A stretch of 64,000 nucleotides of DNA from Xiheibacterium sp038325765 (GTDB lineage: Bacteria > Myxococcota_A > Polyangia > Nannocystales > Nannocystaceae), in the NCBI GenBank assembly GCA_038325765.1, contig JBBQJI010000002.1, forward strand, positions 124,001 through 188,000. The letters run 5' to 3'. Positions 42,446 through 50,690 of the stretch are shown one piece after another (the stretch's first letter is position 1; every line of letters starts with the position of its first letter). A model generated the notes under the pieces. It was not told the origin of the DNA and made no database searches. It worked only from the letters and a program-made list of their open reading frames with translations. Made by a program: the position numbers and the translations under genes.

Positions 42446-44427
42446 ACTCCGACCTCCGCAGCGCGGCCGCAGCCGCCCACGCGGGTGCGCTTGCGCACCT
42501 CCGGCGCGAGCAGCTCCCCAACGGCGCCTTCGCCGGCGAGGTCGTGTGGAATCCGATGCTGCCGTGTCAGTACGTGATCCTGTGCCACATCCTCGGGGAC
42601 GAGATTTCCGATGGGCGCAAGGCTCGGATCATCCGCTCGCTCGAGCAGCAGGTGCGCCCGGACGGCGGCTGGGGGATGCACCCCGACAGCCCGTCGTATC
42701 TGTTCCACACCACGCTCGGCTACATCGCGTTGCGCCTGCTCGGCGAGTCACCGACCTCGCCGCTCGCCGCCGGTGCGCTCTCGTGGATCGAGCAGCACGG
42801 CGGCGTGTGGGCGATCCCGACCTGGGGTCGGATCTGGCTGGCGCTGCTCGGGCTGTACCCGTGGCAGTCCGTGCAGCCGATCATCCCCGAGCTGTGGTTG
42901 ATGCCCGAGGCGTCACCGCTGCACCCGCGGCGGCTGTACTGCCACATGCGGCTCATCTACCTCGGGCTGTCGTTCCTGTACGGCCACCGCTTCGTCGCGC
43001 CCACCGATCATACGCTGGCGGCGCTGCGTCGCGAGCTGTATCCGCAGGGCTACGACGAGCGCCGCTTCGCCCGTCACGTCGACGACATCGCGGCGACTGA
43101 TCTGTTCGAGGCGCCGAGCCCCGGGCTGCGCCGCGCCTTCGCGCTGATGCGTCGACTCGAGCGGCACACACCCAAATCCGTGCGCCGCCGGGCGCTGGCG
43201 CGGGCACTCGAACACATCGGCTTCGAGTTCCGCAGCACCGGCTTCGTGTGCCTGTCGCCCGTCAACGGCATGCTGTTCTGCCTGGCGCTGCACATCGCAG
43301 ATCCGCGCCACCCCGATCTGCCCAAGGCCCTGCGCGGCCTCGAGTACTGGTTCTGGGAGGACGAAGAGGATGGCCTGCGCATCGCGGGGGCGCGCAGCGA
43401 CATCTGGGACACCTCGTTCCTCGTGCAGGCGCTCGCCGAGTGGCCGCAGCCCGAGCTCGCGCGCGACATCGCCAAGGACGCGTGTCGCTGGCTGCCCACC
43501 GCCCAGATCCAAGAGGAGATCGTCGGTGGCGCCGAGCACTACCGATCCCCCGCGTACGGCGGCTGGGGCTTCGCGAACGAGCACCACCCCTGGCCCGTCT
43601 CCGATTGCACTGCGGAGGCCACCGAGGCGCTGATGCGCGCCGACGTGGCCGGGCTCGTCGACGAGGGCGGACGGCTCCAGCTCGGTCGAGTCCTCGCGGC
43701 GGTCGAGTTCATCTTGCGCCGGCAGAACGACGACGGTGGCTTCGGATCCTACGAAGCGAGGCGCGGCAGCATGGTGCTGCGCCGCTATAACCCCGCCGAG
43801 ATCTACGGCAACTGCATGCTCGAGTACAGCTACACCGAATGCACCGGTAGCTGCGTGCGGGCGCTGGCGTGGATCGGCCGCACGCTCGGCGATCGCCTCG
43901 GCGCTGACCTGTCGCGGCGTGTGCGGGCCGCGGTCAACTCGGGCCAGAAATTCCTGTTCGGGCAGCAGCACGAGTCGGGCGCGTGGCTGGGCTTTTGGGG
44001 CATCAACGGCACCTACGGCACGATGTTCGCGGTCTCGGGGCTAATCGCCGCCGGCGTCGGCCGCAGCAACCCGGCTGTCGTCCGCGCGTGTCGGTGGCTG
44101 GTACAGACCCAGCGCGACGACGGCGGCTGGGGCGAGAGCTACGTCGGCCTGCTGCAGCAGCGGCCGGTGCCCCTGCCCGCACACGTGCCGAGCACGGTCA
44201 CCCAGACCGCGTGGGCGGTGCTCACCCTGCTCGAGGCGGCGCCGCACGAGCGCGACGCCATCGACCGGGGCATCGCGCTGCTGACCTCCAGGCAACTCGC
44301 CGATGGTCGTTGGCCCGACGAGCTCGCCACCGGCGTGTTCTTCAACACCGCCGTGCTCGACTACGTGCTCTACCGCCAGATCTTCCCGACGTGGGCCCTC
44401 GCCCGCTACCTGCACACCTACGCTTGA
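42442..44427 (+). CDS. oxidosqualene cyclase (sterol-type triterpene cyclase)
   Basis: A 661-residue cyclase of the squalene/oxidosqualene family. The catalytic acid motif is DCTAE (Asp388), typical of oxidosqualene cyclases such as lanosterol or cycloartenol synthase, not the DxDDTA of squalene-hopene cyclases. Several QW repeats are visible (QQVRPDGGWG, QNDDGGFG, QQHESGAWLG, QRDDGGWG, QLADGRWP). By motif alignment, Val386 is lanosterol-type at one product-controlling site, His382 is cycloartenol-type at a second, and Gly316 fits neither at a third. The product is therefore uncertain. The GTG at 42442 overlaps the methyltransferase stop; an ATG at 42412 would add ten residues. Confidence 0.93.
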   Translation: MNSDLRSAAAAAHAGALAHLRREQLPNGAFAGEVVWNPMLPCQYVILCHILGDEISDGRKARIIRSLEQQVRPDGGWGMHPDSPSYLFHTTLGYIALRLLGESPTSPLAAGALSWIEQHGGVWAIPTWGRIWLALLGLYPWQSVQPIIPELWLMPEASPLHPRRLYCHMRLIYLGLSFLYGHRFVAPTDHTLAALRRELYPQGYDERRFARHVDDIAATDLFEAPSPGLRRAFALMRRLERHTPKSVRRRALARALEHIGFEFRSTGFVCLSPVNGMLFCLALHIADPRHPDLPKALRGLEYWFWEDEEDGLRIAGARSDIWDTSFLVQALAEWPQPELARDIAKDACRWLPTAQIQEEIVGGAEHYRSPAYGGWGFANEHHPWPVSDCTAEATEALMRADVAGLVDEGGRLQLGRVLAAVEFILRRQNDDGGFGSYEARRGSMVLRRYNPAEIYGNCMLEYSYTECTGSCVRALAWIGRTLGDRLGADLSRRVRAAVNSGQKFLFGQQHESGAWLGFWGINGTYGTMFAVSGLIAAGVGRSNPAVVRACRWLVQTQRDDGGWGESYVGLLQQRPVPLPAHVPSTVTQTAWAVLTLLEAAPHERDAIDRGIALLTSRQLADGRWPDELATGVFFNTAVLDYVLYRQIFPTWALARYLHTYA

Positions 44428-44479
44428 AGCGATACCTGCTCCGCGGGGGCCCAGGCTCCGGTGCCCGCGCTCGGCGGAT

Positions 44480-45760
44480 TCAGTCGTCGTCGTCGTCGTC
44501 GTCGATCTCGACCTGCTCGACACTGAGCCGCAGCACCCGGCGATCATCGGCGGCGAGGATCTTGATGCGCAGGCCCTCGACTACGAACAGCGAGCCGGCG
44601 ATCGGCATCTGACCGGCGAGCTGGGTCAGCAGATCGCCGACGCTGCTCACGCCCTCCTCTTCTTCGAATTCCACCGAAAAAGTGTCCTCGAGCTTGCGCA
44701 GGGCGGTCTGGCCGTCGAAGTAGTGGATTCCGAGGCCGTCGTGGGCCTGCTGCGGGGCCTGGTCTGATTCGTCGAAGATGTGGCCCACGATCTGCTCGAG
44801 CACGTCCTCGAGCGTGACGACGCCGACGGTGTGGCCGCCGTCGTCGACCACGATCGCGAGGTGCACGCGGCGCTCCTTGAAGCGTTCGAGCAGGTCGCTG
44901 ATCATCAGGCTCTCGGACACGAATAGCGGCGTGCGGATCAGCCGGCTCACGGCCTCGCGGTTGCGGTCGGCCGAGCCCACGAGCTGCTTGATGTGCAGCA
45001 CACCCTTGATGCGATCGATGTCGCCCTCGAACGCCGGCATCCGCGAGTGTCCCGACGCCTGGGCGACCTCGATGATGCGATCGACGCTCCACGCCAGATC
45101 GATGGCTGTCACCCGGCCGCGGGGCACCATGATGTCGCGGACGATCTTGTCGTCGAACTGGAAGATGCGCCGGAGCAGCGCGGCCTGGTCGGCGGGGATC
45201 GACCCCTCACGCTGACCGACCTTCACGAGGTAGTCGAGATCTTCCGAGGTCACCCGCTGGGCGCCGGCGTCGGGATCGGCGCGGCGCAGCAACCAATCGG
45301 TCATGTACGAGGTGAGCGCAGTGATGGGCGCCAACACCTTGCCGAGGTAGTGCAGCACGAGCAGCGCCGGCACGGCCAGCCGGTAGGCGTACAGGCGCCC
45401 CACCGCCTTGGGCAGGATCTCGCCGAACACGATCGTGAGGCTCGCCGCCACGAACACGGCGATGGGGACGCTGTACTCCGACCAACTCCCCGAGCCAAGA
45501 TGGCGGATCGCGGTCGCGGTCGTGACCGCGCCGATCAGCGTGTTGACGATGTTGTTGGCGACCAGCAGCGTCGACAACACCCGCACCGGCCGGTCGACCC
45601 AGTCGCGAGCGATGCGGCCGTCGCGGCCGCCGTCCTCGACGAGCTTGCGCCATTGGTGCTCCCCGAAGCTGGCGATCGCCGTCTCGCTGCCGGAGAAGAA
45701 CATGCTCCCCACCAGGCACAGGACCATGATCAGGGCGGCGAGGAAGTCGGCGTCGGTCAC
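44480..45760 (-). CDS. CorC/HlyC-type (CNNM) membrane protein with CBS pair
   Basis: A 426-residue protein. A DUF21/CNNM membrane domain comes first (VTDADFLAALIMVLCLVGSMFFSGSETAIASF, three to four helices, IVFGEILPKAVG). Two CBS domains follow (IMVPRGRVTAIDL, VDRIIEVAQASGHSRMPAFEGDIDRIKGVLHIK, then RRVHLAIVVDDGGHTVGVVTLEDVLEQIVG). A CorC/HlyC C-terminal domain ends in a run of seven Asp. Family members are linked to Mg or Co transport and were once called haemolysins. The GTG at 45760 overlaps the peptidase stop. It is last in the arg operon. Confidence 0.92.
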   Translation of the reverse strand: MTDADFLAALIMVLCLVGSMFFSGSETAIASFGEHQWRKLVEDGGRDGRIARDWVDRPVRVLSTLLVANNIVNTLIGAVTTATAIRHLGSGSWSEYSVPIAVFVAASLTIVFGEILPKAVGRLYAYRLAVPALLVLHYLGKVLAPITALTSYMTDWLLRRADPDAGAQRVTSEDLDYLVKVGQREGSIPADQAALLRRIFQFDDKIVRDIMVPRGRVTAIDLAWSVDRIIEVAQASGHSRMPAFEGDIDRIKGVLHIKQLVGSADRNREAVSRLIRTPLFVSESLMISDLLERFKERRVHLAIVVDDGGHTVGVVTLEDVLEQIVGHIFDESDQAPQQAHDGLGIHYFDGQTALRKLEDTFSVEFEEEEGVSSVGDLLTQLAGQMPIAGSLFVVEGLRIKILAADDRRVLRLSVEQVEIDDDDDDD

Positions 45761-47019
45761 GGCCCCAGCTCCTGCGCCAACAGCAGCGCGAGCGCTGCTG
45801 TGCGGCGACGGAGGCTGTGCAGCGAGCTCCACTCCTTGGTCTGGTGGAAGAACTTGCCGTGGGGACCGAGCCCATCGATGGTCGGCACGCCGAACGCGGC
45901 CAGCAGGTTGGCGTCGGAACCACCGCCTTGGCGCGGGGCCTCGCCGACGCCGAGCCCGACCTCGGCCGCGCAGGCCTCGTAGCGTAGGCGCAGCGCGGTG
46001 ATCTCCGCGGTCGGCTCCATGGGCGGCCGCGTCATCTGCCCGCCGAGTTCGACCCGCACGCCCGCGAGCCGCTCGGGCACCACCTCACCGGAGCGGAACG
46101 GCTCGGCCGCCATCGCCCGCAGCGCGCCGATCACGTGCTCGGCGTCGCGCACGGTGTCGAAGCGGGTGTCGATCAGGCAGCGCGCGCGCTCGGGCACGGT
46201 GTTCTTCGAGGTGCCGCCCTCGATCACGCCGACGTTGACGGTCACGCCGCGCTCGTAGTCGGTAAGCGCCTCGATGCGCGCAACGAGCAGCGACAGCGCG
46301 TGGATGGCGTTGATACCCGACGCATGATCGTTGCCGGCGTGCGCCGCACGTCCGTGGACGGTCATCTCGAACATGCCCCCGCCTTTGCGCGCGGTGACGA
46401 CGAGGTCGCGATCGCGGCCGGCCTCGAACACCAGGGCTGCGGTGAGCCGCTCGGCCAGGGCCTTGAACATCGGCTCCGACGACGGCGAGCCGACCTCCTC
46501 GTCGCTGTTGCACACGAACCGCAGCGGCAGCGAGGCGAACGCCGCTGGCGCAGCGCGGCGCACCGCCGCGATCGCGAACAGGATCACCGAGAGTCCCGAC
46601 TTCATGTCGAGCACCCCGGGTCCGCGGATCACGTCGCCGGTATCCGGGCCGTCCGGCCCGTCGTCGCGCACGAAGTGCAGGAATCCCGCGCTGCGCGGGA
46701 ACACGGTGTCCACGTGCCCCACCAGCGCGAGGCTAGGGGTCGTGTCGGTCGTCGCCGGCGTGGTGTAGATGCGGTGATCTGCCCACGTCGCGGTGGGATC
46801 GGGCACCCGCTGACAACGCAACCCGACCGCGTCGGCCTGGGCGTCGACGATCGCCGCGGCGGCCTCGACGTCGTCGCGCGCACCGGTGAAGCTCGGCTGG
46901 TCGACCAGCCGGCGCACCCACGGCACCTGTTCGGGTTCGAACGCGGCGTCGACGGCGTCGAGCACGGCGCGCTGCAGCGTGGGGGAGACCGGTCGCCCGG
47001 CGGGTGGAGGTTCGCTCAT
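45757..47019 (-). CDS. M20-family metallopeptidase/deacylase
   Basis: A 420-residue M20 zinc hydrolase of the ArgE/DapE/CPG2 type. Metal-site motifs are LVGHVDTVF, GPGVLDMKSGL, SDEEVGSP and a late GKFFHQTKEWSSLHS, with the dimerisation domain between them (HGRAAHAGNDHASGINAIHAL). The overall layout is closer to CPG2/glutamate carboxypeptidase than to acetylornithine deacetylase. Its place after argC-argB makes an acetylornithine deacetylase role possible, but sequence alone cannot say. ATG overlaps the argB stop and its own stop overlaps the CorC gene. Confidence 0.9.
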   Translation of the reverse strand: MSEPPPAGRPVSPTLQRAVLDAVDAAFEPEQVPWVRRLVDQPSFTGARDDVEAAAAIVDAQADAVGLRCQRVPDPTATWADHRIYTTPATTDTTPSLALVGHVDTVFPRSAGFLHFVRDDGPDGPDTGDVIRGPGVLDMKSGLSVILFAIAAVRRAAPAAFASLPLRFVCNSDEEVGSPSSEPMFKALAERLTAALVFEAGRDRDLVVTARKGGGMFEMTVHGRAAHAGNDHASGINAIHALSLLVARIEALTDYERGVTVNVGVIEGGTSKNTVPERARCLIDTRFDTVRDAEHVIGALRAMAAEPFRSGEVVPERLAGVRVELGGQMTRPPMEPTAEITALRLRYEACAAEVGLGVGEAPRQGGGSDANLLAAFGVPTIDGLGPHGKFFHQTKEWSSLHSLRRRTAALALLLAQELGP

Positions 47020-47909
47020 GTCGTCTCGATCTGATCTGGCCCTGCGTGATCTGGCCCTGCGTGATCTGGCCCTGCGACGAGCACGGTGCCACGGCTGCCG
47101 GGCGAGCGCGCCGCCTCGCGTAGCGCACCCGGGGTGGCGCCGAGGATGTGTACGGCGCCGATGCCCCGGGACAGGTTGCCGAGCGCTTCTTCGACCTTGG
47201 GGATCATCCCGCCCGCGATGGTGCCGCCGGCGATCGCGGCGCGGGCCTCGGCGCGCGACAGCGAGGGGATCCGCGAGTCCGGGTCCTTCACGTCGCGCAG
47301 CACGCCCGGCACGTCGGTGACGAGGAAGAGGTGATCGACGCGCAGGCTCGCCGCGATCGCGGATGCGACGGTGTCGGCGTTGATGTTGTAGACCTCGCGG
47401 GCCGCTCCCGCGGCGCCGCCTGGGTCGATGCCCAGCGTGTTCACCACCGGCACGTAGCCCCCCGCCAGGAGGTGCTCGAGCAGCGCCGGGTGGATCTGCT
47501 CGATGTCGCCGACCAGGCCGAAGTCGACGGGCGCGTCGCCGCCTCCCGCCACCACCTTGGGCCCGCGCCGCCGGGCGCTCACCAGCGAGGCGCTCACCCC
47601 CGACAGACCGACGGCGGGCAGGCCCACGGCCGCCGCAGCGGCGCACACGTCGACGGAGACCTCACCGGCGAGGACGCACTTCATGATCTGCAGCGTCGCC
47701 GCATCGGTCACCCGGCGCCCCGCCACCTTGTGTGTCGCCACGCCGAGCCGTGCCTGCAGCGCGTTGGCCTGGGGTCCGCCGCCGTGGCAGACCACGATGC
47801 GCCAGCCGTCGCTCCGCAGCTGCGCCACGTCCTCGAGCAACGCGAGCAGCGTGGCGGTGCGCGCCACGATCTCGCCGCCGAATTTCACGACGGCGCGACG
47901 GTCGCTCAC
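47016..47909 (-). CDS. argB: acetylglutamate kinase
   Basis: A 297-residue kinase for the second step of arginine synthesis, phosphorylating N-acetylglutamate. Family motifs are VVKFGGEI, VVCHGGGPQANALQARLG, the VTDAATLQIMKCVLAG helix, YNINADTVASAIAASL and GGMIPKVEEAL. The GTG at 47909 overlaps the argC stop (GTGA). The C-terminus carries an odd tail of AGPDH repeats from a 15-bp tandem repeat. Confidence 0.95.
   Translation of the reverse strand: MSDRRAVVKFGGEIVARTATLLALLEDVAQLRSDGWRIVVCHGGGPQANALQARLGVATHKVAGRRVTDAATLQIMKCVLAGEVSVDVCAAAAAVGLPAVGLSGVSASLVSARRRGPKVVAGGGDAPVDFGLVGDIEQIHPALLEHLLAGGYVPVVNTLGIDPGGAAGAAREVYNINADTVASAIAASLRVDHLFLVTDVPGVLRDVKDPDSRIPSLSRAEARAAIAGGTIAGGMIPKVEEALGNLSRGIGAVHILGATPGALREAARSPGSRGTVLVAGPDHAGPDHAGPDQIETT
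47033..47077 (-). repeat. 15-bp tandem repeat at the 3' end of argB
   Basis: Three units of GATCTGGCCCTGCGT (plus-strand sense; the third ends in A) encode the AGPDH-type tail of ArgB. Confidence 0.9.
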
Positions 47910-49012
47910 GGCCACAGCGGCACCGCATCGATCCCGCGGGTCTCGTCGAACCCGAGCATGAGGTTCATCGACTGCACCGCCTGCCCGGCGCCGCCCTTGA
48001 CCAGGTTGTCGAGCGCCGAGGTCACCACGACGTGTCGCACGCCGCGGGCGTCGTCGACGGGGCCCGTCGTCCACGAGACGTCGGCCCACATGCTGCCCTT
48101 GATCGCCACGACCTCGGCCTGCGACTTGCCACCCAGCACCCGCACGAACGGCGCTTTCGCGAAGGTGGTCGCGAACGCCGCGGCGATCGCGGCGTCGTCG
48201 ACCGACGCCGGCACCTCGACGAAGCTGTTCGCGAGGATGCCTCGGGTCAGGGGCGCCGAGACCGGCACGAACAGCAGCTCGAACGCGGGGGCGTGACCGC
48301 CGGCCCGGAGCGCGTCGGCGAGGGTCTGCTCGATCTCGGGCGTGTGCTGGTGGTCGAGCACCTTGTAGGTCTTGAGGTTGTTGGCCCGCACCGGGTGGTG
48401 CGTGCCTTCGCTGGCGTACGCGCCCGAGCCCGACGATCCGGTGGCGGCGACGGTGCGCACGGGACCGGAAAGCCAGCCGCGTGTGGCCAGCGGCAGCAGC
48501 CCCAGCGCGATGGTCGTGGCGAAGCAGCCAGGCGAGGCCACGCACCGCGCGGCGACGATGGCCTCGCGGTTGAGCTCGGGCAGTCCATAGACGAAGCGAC
48601 CGAGCGCTTCGGGGTGCGGATGCGTGACGCCGTAGAACGTGCGGTACGCCGCGGCGTCGCGCAGGCGGAAGTCGCCCGACAGATCGATGATCTTCGCGGT
48701 GGTCGCCTCGAGCGCAGGCGCGAGGCCGGCGGTGACCGTGTGCGGCAGCGCGAGGAACACGACGTCCATGCCCTCGAGGGCGCGCTCGGGCGGCATCTCC
48801 TCGAACCGCAGGCCGGTGCGGCCGAGGTTGCGGTGGACCGCCTCGAGGGGTTCGCCGACGCGATCGATGCTGGTGACCCGCGCGAGCTCGATGCCATCGT
48901 GTCGGTGCAGCAGCCGGATCAGCTCGGCGCCGCCATAGCCCGTGCCACCGATGATCGCGACCTTCGGCGTGTTCGCGTGCTTCGTCCCGTTGGCCGGCGC
49001 AGAGGTGGACAC
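47906..49012 (-). CDS. argC: N-acetyl-gamma-glutamyl-phosphate reductase
   Basis: A 368-residue NADPH-dependent reductase, third step of arginine synthesis. The Rossmann motif is AIIGGTGYGGAELIRLL, the catalytic Cys is in VASPGCFATT, and ATGSSGSGAYASEGTHHPV and VPASVDD match the family. I use the GTG at 49012; an upstream GTG at 49048 would add a basic non-conserved leader, and the conserved part starts near residue 17. It is first in the argC-argB-M20-CorC operon, with overlapping genes throughout. Confidence 0.95.
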   Translation of the reverse strand: MSTSAPANGTKHANTPKVAIIGGTGYGGAELIRLLHRHDGIELARVTSIDRVGEPLEAVHRNLGRTGLRFEEMPPERALEGMDVVFLALPHTVTAGLAPALEATTAKIIDLSGDFRLRDAAAYRTFYGVTHPHPEALGRFVYGLPELNREAIVAARCVASPGCFATTIALGLLPLATRGWLSGPVRTVAATGSSGSGAYASEGTHHPVRANNLKTYKVLDHQHTPEIEQTLADALRAGGHAPAFELLFVPVSAPLTRGILANSFVEVPASVDDAAIAAAFATTFAKAPFVRVLGGKSQAEVVAIKGSMWADVSWTTGPVDDARGVRHVVVTSALDNLVKGGAGQAVQSMNLMLGFDETRGIDAVPLWP

Positions 49013-49210
49013 GGACCAGGGTCGTACACCAGCTCGGCCGCACACCACTGCGCGCTACCTCACGTTTCCTGGCAGCCCCCCGCTCAGCGAACGAGATCTC
49101 TGCGAACCGCGGCTTGGGTTGCGACATGGCTGTCACGGTGGCCACCACAGTTCTCGGCGCTCTCGGACATCCGAGTCATACCTAGGGGTCCGAGCCGGGG
49201 GCCCCCACCG

Positions 49211-49225
49211 TTGCCAATTTGGCAA
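49211..49225. promoter_or_regulatory. palindrome upstream of argC
   Basis: TTGCCAA and TTGGCAA form a perfect 7-bp inverted repeat around a single T, about 200 bp upstream of argC. Its form fits a repressor or activator site, but no factor can be named. Confidence 0.35.
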
Positions 49226-49721
49226 TTCTCGAGTTATTTCATGCCTTCGGGTCTATTGGCCCACCATCTGCACAGTGGGGCGCATCGCTCGGGATTCCCG
49301 GACGACCTTGGCTTCGTCGCTTGGCCTGACCTCTTGGCTTCCCCGTTTGGCTTCCCCGTTTGGCTTCTCTCGCTTGGCTTCGCTTCTCCTGCGCCCCTCA
49401 CTCTGGCTTCTGAATCGGCGCATCTGACCTTTGTTTGGCTTCGTTCTGGCTTGGCTCTTTTTCGCGACTTTTTGGCTTGGCCTCCTACTCGACTCACCGT
49501 TCTTCCTTGCTGCTTGGCTTCTGCTTTCGTTTGGCTTGAGCGCGCGTTCTTGGTCTCCGTTGAGCGTCGTGCGGCGTCCCTTGGTCTTCGAGTGATCCCT
49601 TTGGGTCTTCCCGAACCAACGCGGGCGTCGCCGGCGGTCGATGCATGAGTGGTGCGTGTGCGTGGCTCGACCATCGTCGAGCCGGGTTGGTGCACGTCCC
49701 GACAAATGAATTACCTGGGGG
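49226..49721. other. TTGGCTT-rich intergenic stretch of unknown nature
   Basis: This half-kilobase is less GC-rich than its surroundings and carries at least ten copies of TTGGCTT, most preceded by C or T, in about 230 bp (49308-49538), including a near-tandem pair at 49346 and 49359 with a 13-bp period. On the minus strand the word reads AAGCCAA. Open frames on both strands follow the repeats and lack normal codon bias (minus 49234-49695 uses many AGA, GAA and CAA codons). It could be a structured RNA, a protein-binding array or a degraded gene. Confidence 0.5.
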
Positions 49722-49755
49722 GACCCAGGATGGCTTTGGTCGGCCGTCCTGGGTC
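49722..49755 (-). terminator. hairpin after the MutH-like gene
   Basis: GACCCAGGA (49722-49730) pairs with TCCTGGGTC (49747-49755) around a 16-nt loop whose ends can extend the stem with one mismatch. It lies right after the minus-strand stop at 49761. Confidence 0.55.
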
Positions 49756-49760
49756 TTCGT

Positions 49761-50678
49761 TCATTCGTGGCCGTGGTCGTCGGGCTCAGGGATCGCCTCG
49801 GCGAGGCGTCCGACGTGCTCGGGCGGCAGCGTGCCCTGCAGGCCGGCGCGCTGCGTTGCCCTGTCGCCCCGCGCGGGCGTCGGCAGCCACTGTGCCGCCA
49901 CCGCGATGTGCTGCCGCGTCGCGCAGCCCGGCGCCAACGGCAACCCGTGGTGCACCGGGGCGCACCCACGGGCGGCGACGCGCTCGGCGTCGTAGCGCAG
50001 CGGTGCGCCGCACCGCGGGCACGGGGTCGGGTTGGCAGGGCCAGATGCGTCGACGACGGCGTCGACGATCGTGAGCATCGGCTCGCCACCGTGGACGACA
50101 CGGCGCGGCGCCTCGAAGACGCCCTGCAGATCCGTCGGGATCACGTGGGCGAGCAACCATGCCGACGACACGTAATACGCCGGCGACATCACATCGCCCT
50201 GCTGCCGCGACTCGACGAGCAGATCGGGCGTGCCGAAGTGCGGATCGACCTGCCACGCGCGGACGAGCTGCTCGCGCGGCGGACCCGCGAGGTGCAGCTG
50301 GCAGTGGCCAACGACCGTGCGCGTCAGTCGATCGGCGCATACGAACATCACGTTTGCCAGCTTGCGCCATGGATCGATCGACACGTCGCAGACCTTGAGC
50401 CGGTCGCACGCGAGCACGCCGCCGACCCGCCACACCGTGACGAGTTTGATCTCGATACGCCCCTCCCAGTCGGGCGCGGCGCTGGCGTCGTGGCTGTCGA
50501 GCCCGAGGTGCCACTGCAGGGCGTTACCGTGGCGTCCGCGGGAGCGCGGCGATGCGACGAGCGCCGCGGCCGGTGCCAGGGGCAGGCCACGGGCCGCGCC
50601 CACCAGGTGCTCGAGGTAGATGCAGCGCATCCGCAGCGGCAGCTCGGCCGGCGGTGCGTGCTGCAGGGGCAGACGCAT
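49761..50678 (-). CDS. MutH/Sau3AI-like endonuclease with putative zinc site
   Basis: A 305-residue protein. Residues 45-135 match the MutH/Sau3AI type of PD-(D/E)xK nuclease: GNALQWHLGLD parallels the LLEIWLG helix of MutH, and PDWEGRIEIKLVTV supplies Asp70, Glu76 and Lys78 of the D-E-x-K site. WRKLANVMFVCAD follows as the next strand. MutH nicks hemimethylated GATC in mismatch repair; Sau3AI cuts both strands. The C-terminal part has Cys220, Cys223, Cys239 and Cys252, a possible zinc ribbon that classic MutH lacks. No methyltransferase, MutS or MutL gene is nearby, so its job is unknown. Confidence 0.72.
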   Translation of the reverse strand: MRLPLQHAPPAELPLRMRCIYLEHLVGAARGLPLAPAAALVASPRSRGRHGNALQWHLGLDSHDASAAPDWEGRIEIKLVTVWRVGGVLACDRLKVCDVSIDPWRKLANVMFVCADRLTRTVVGHCQLHLAGPPREQLVRAWQVDPHFGTPDLLVESRQQGDVMSPAYYVSSAWLLAHVIPTDLQGVFEAPRRVVHGGEPMLTIVDAVVDASGPANPTPCPRCGAPLRYDAERVAARGCAPVHHGLPLAPGCATRQHIAVAAQWLPTPARGDRATQRAGLQGTLPPEHVGRLAEAIPEPDDHGHE

Positions 50679-50690
50679 CCTGCAGCGCCG

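Noticed and set aside
49240..49648. Hydrophobic plus-strand frame starting MPSGLL
   Set aside because: Its Trp/Leu/Phe richness is a direct result of the TTGGCTT words; there is no membrane topology or ribosome site.
49234..49695. Lys/Arg-rich minus-strand frame resembling a histone H1-like protein
   Set aside because: Third codon positions lack the strong GC bias of real genes here, and the basic composition comes from the TTGGCTT words read in reverse.
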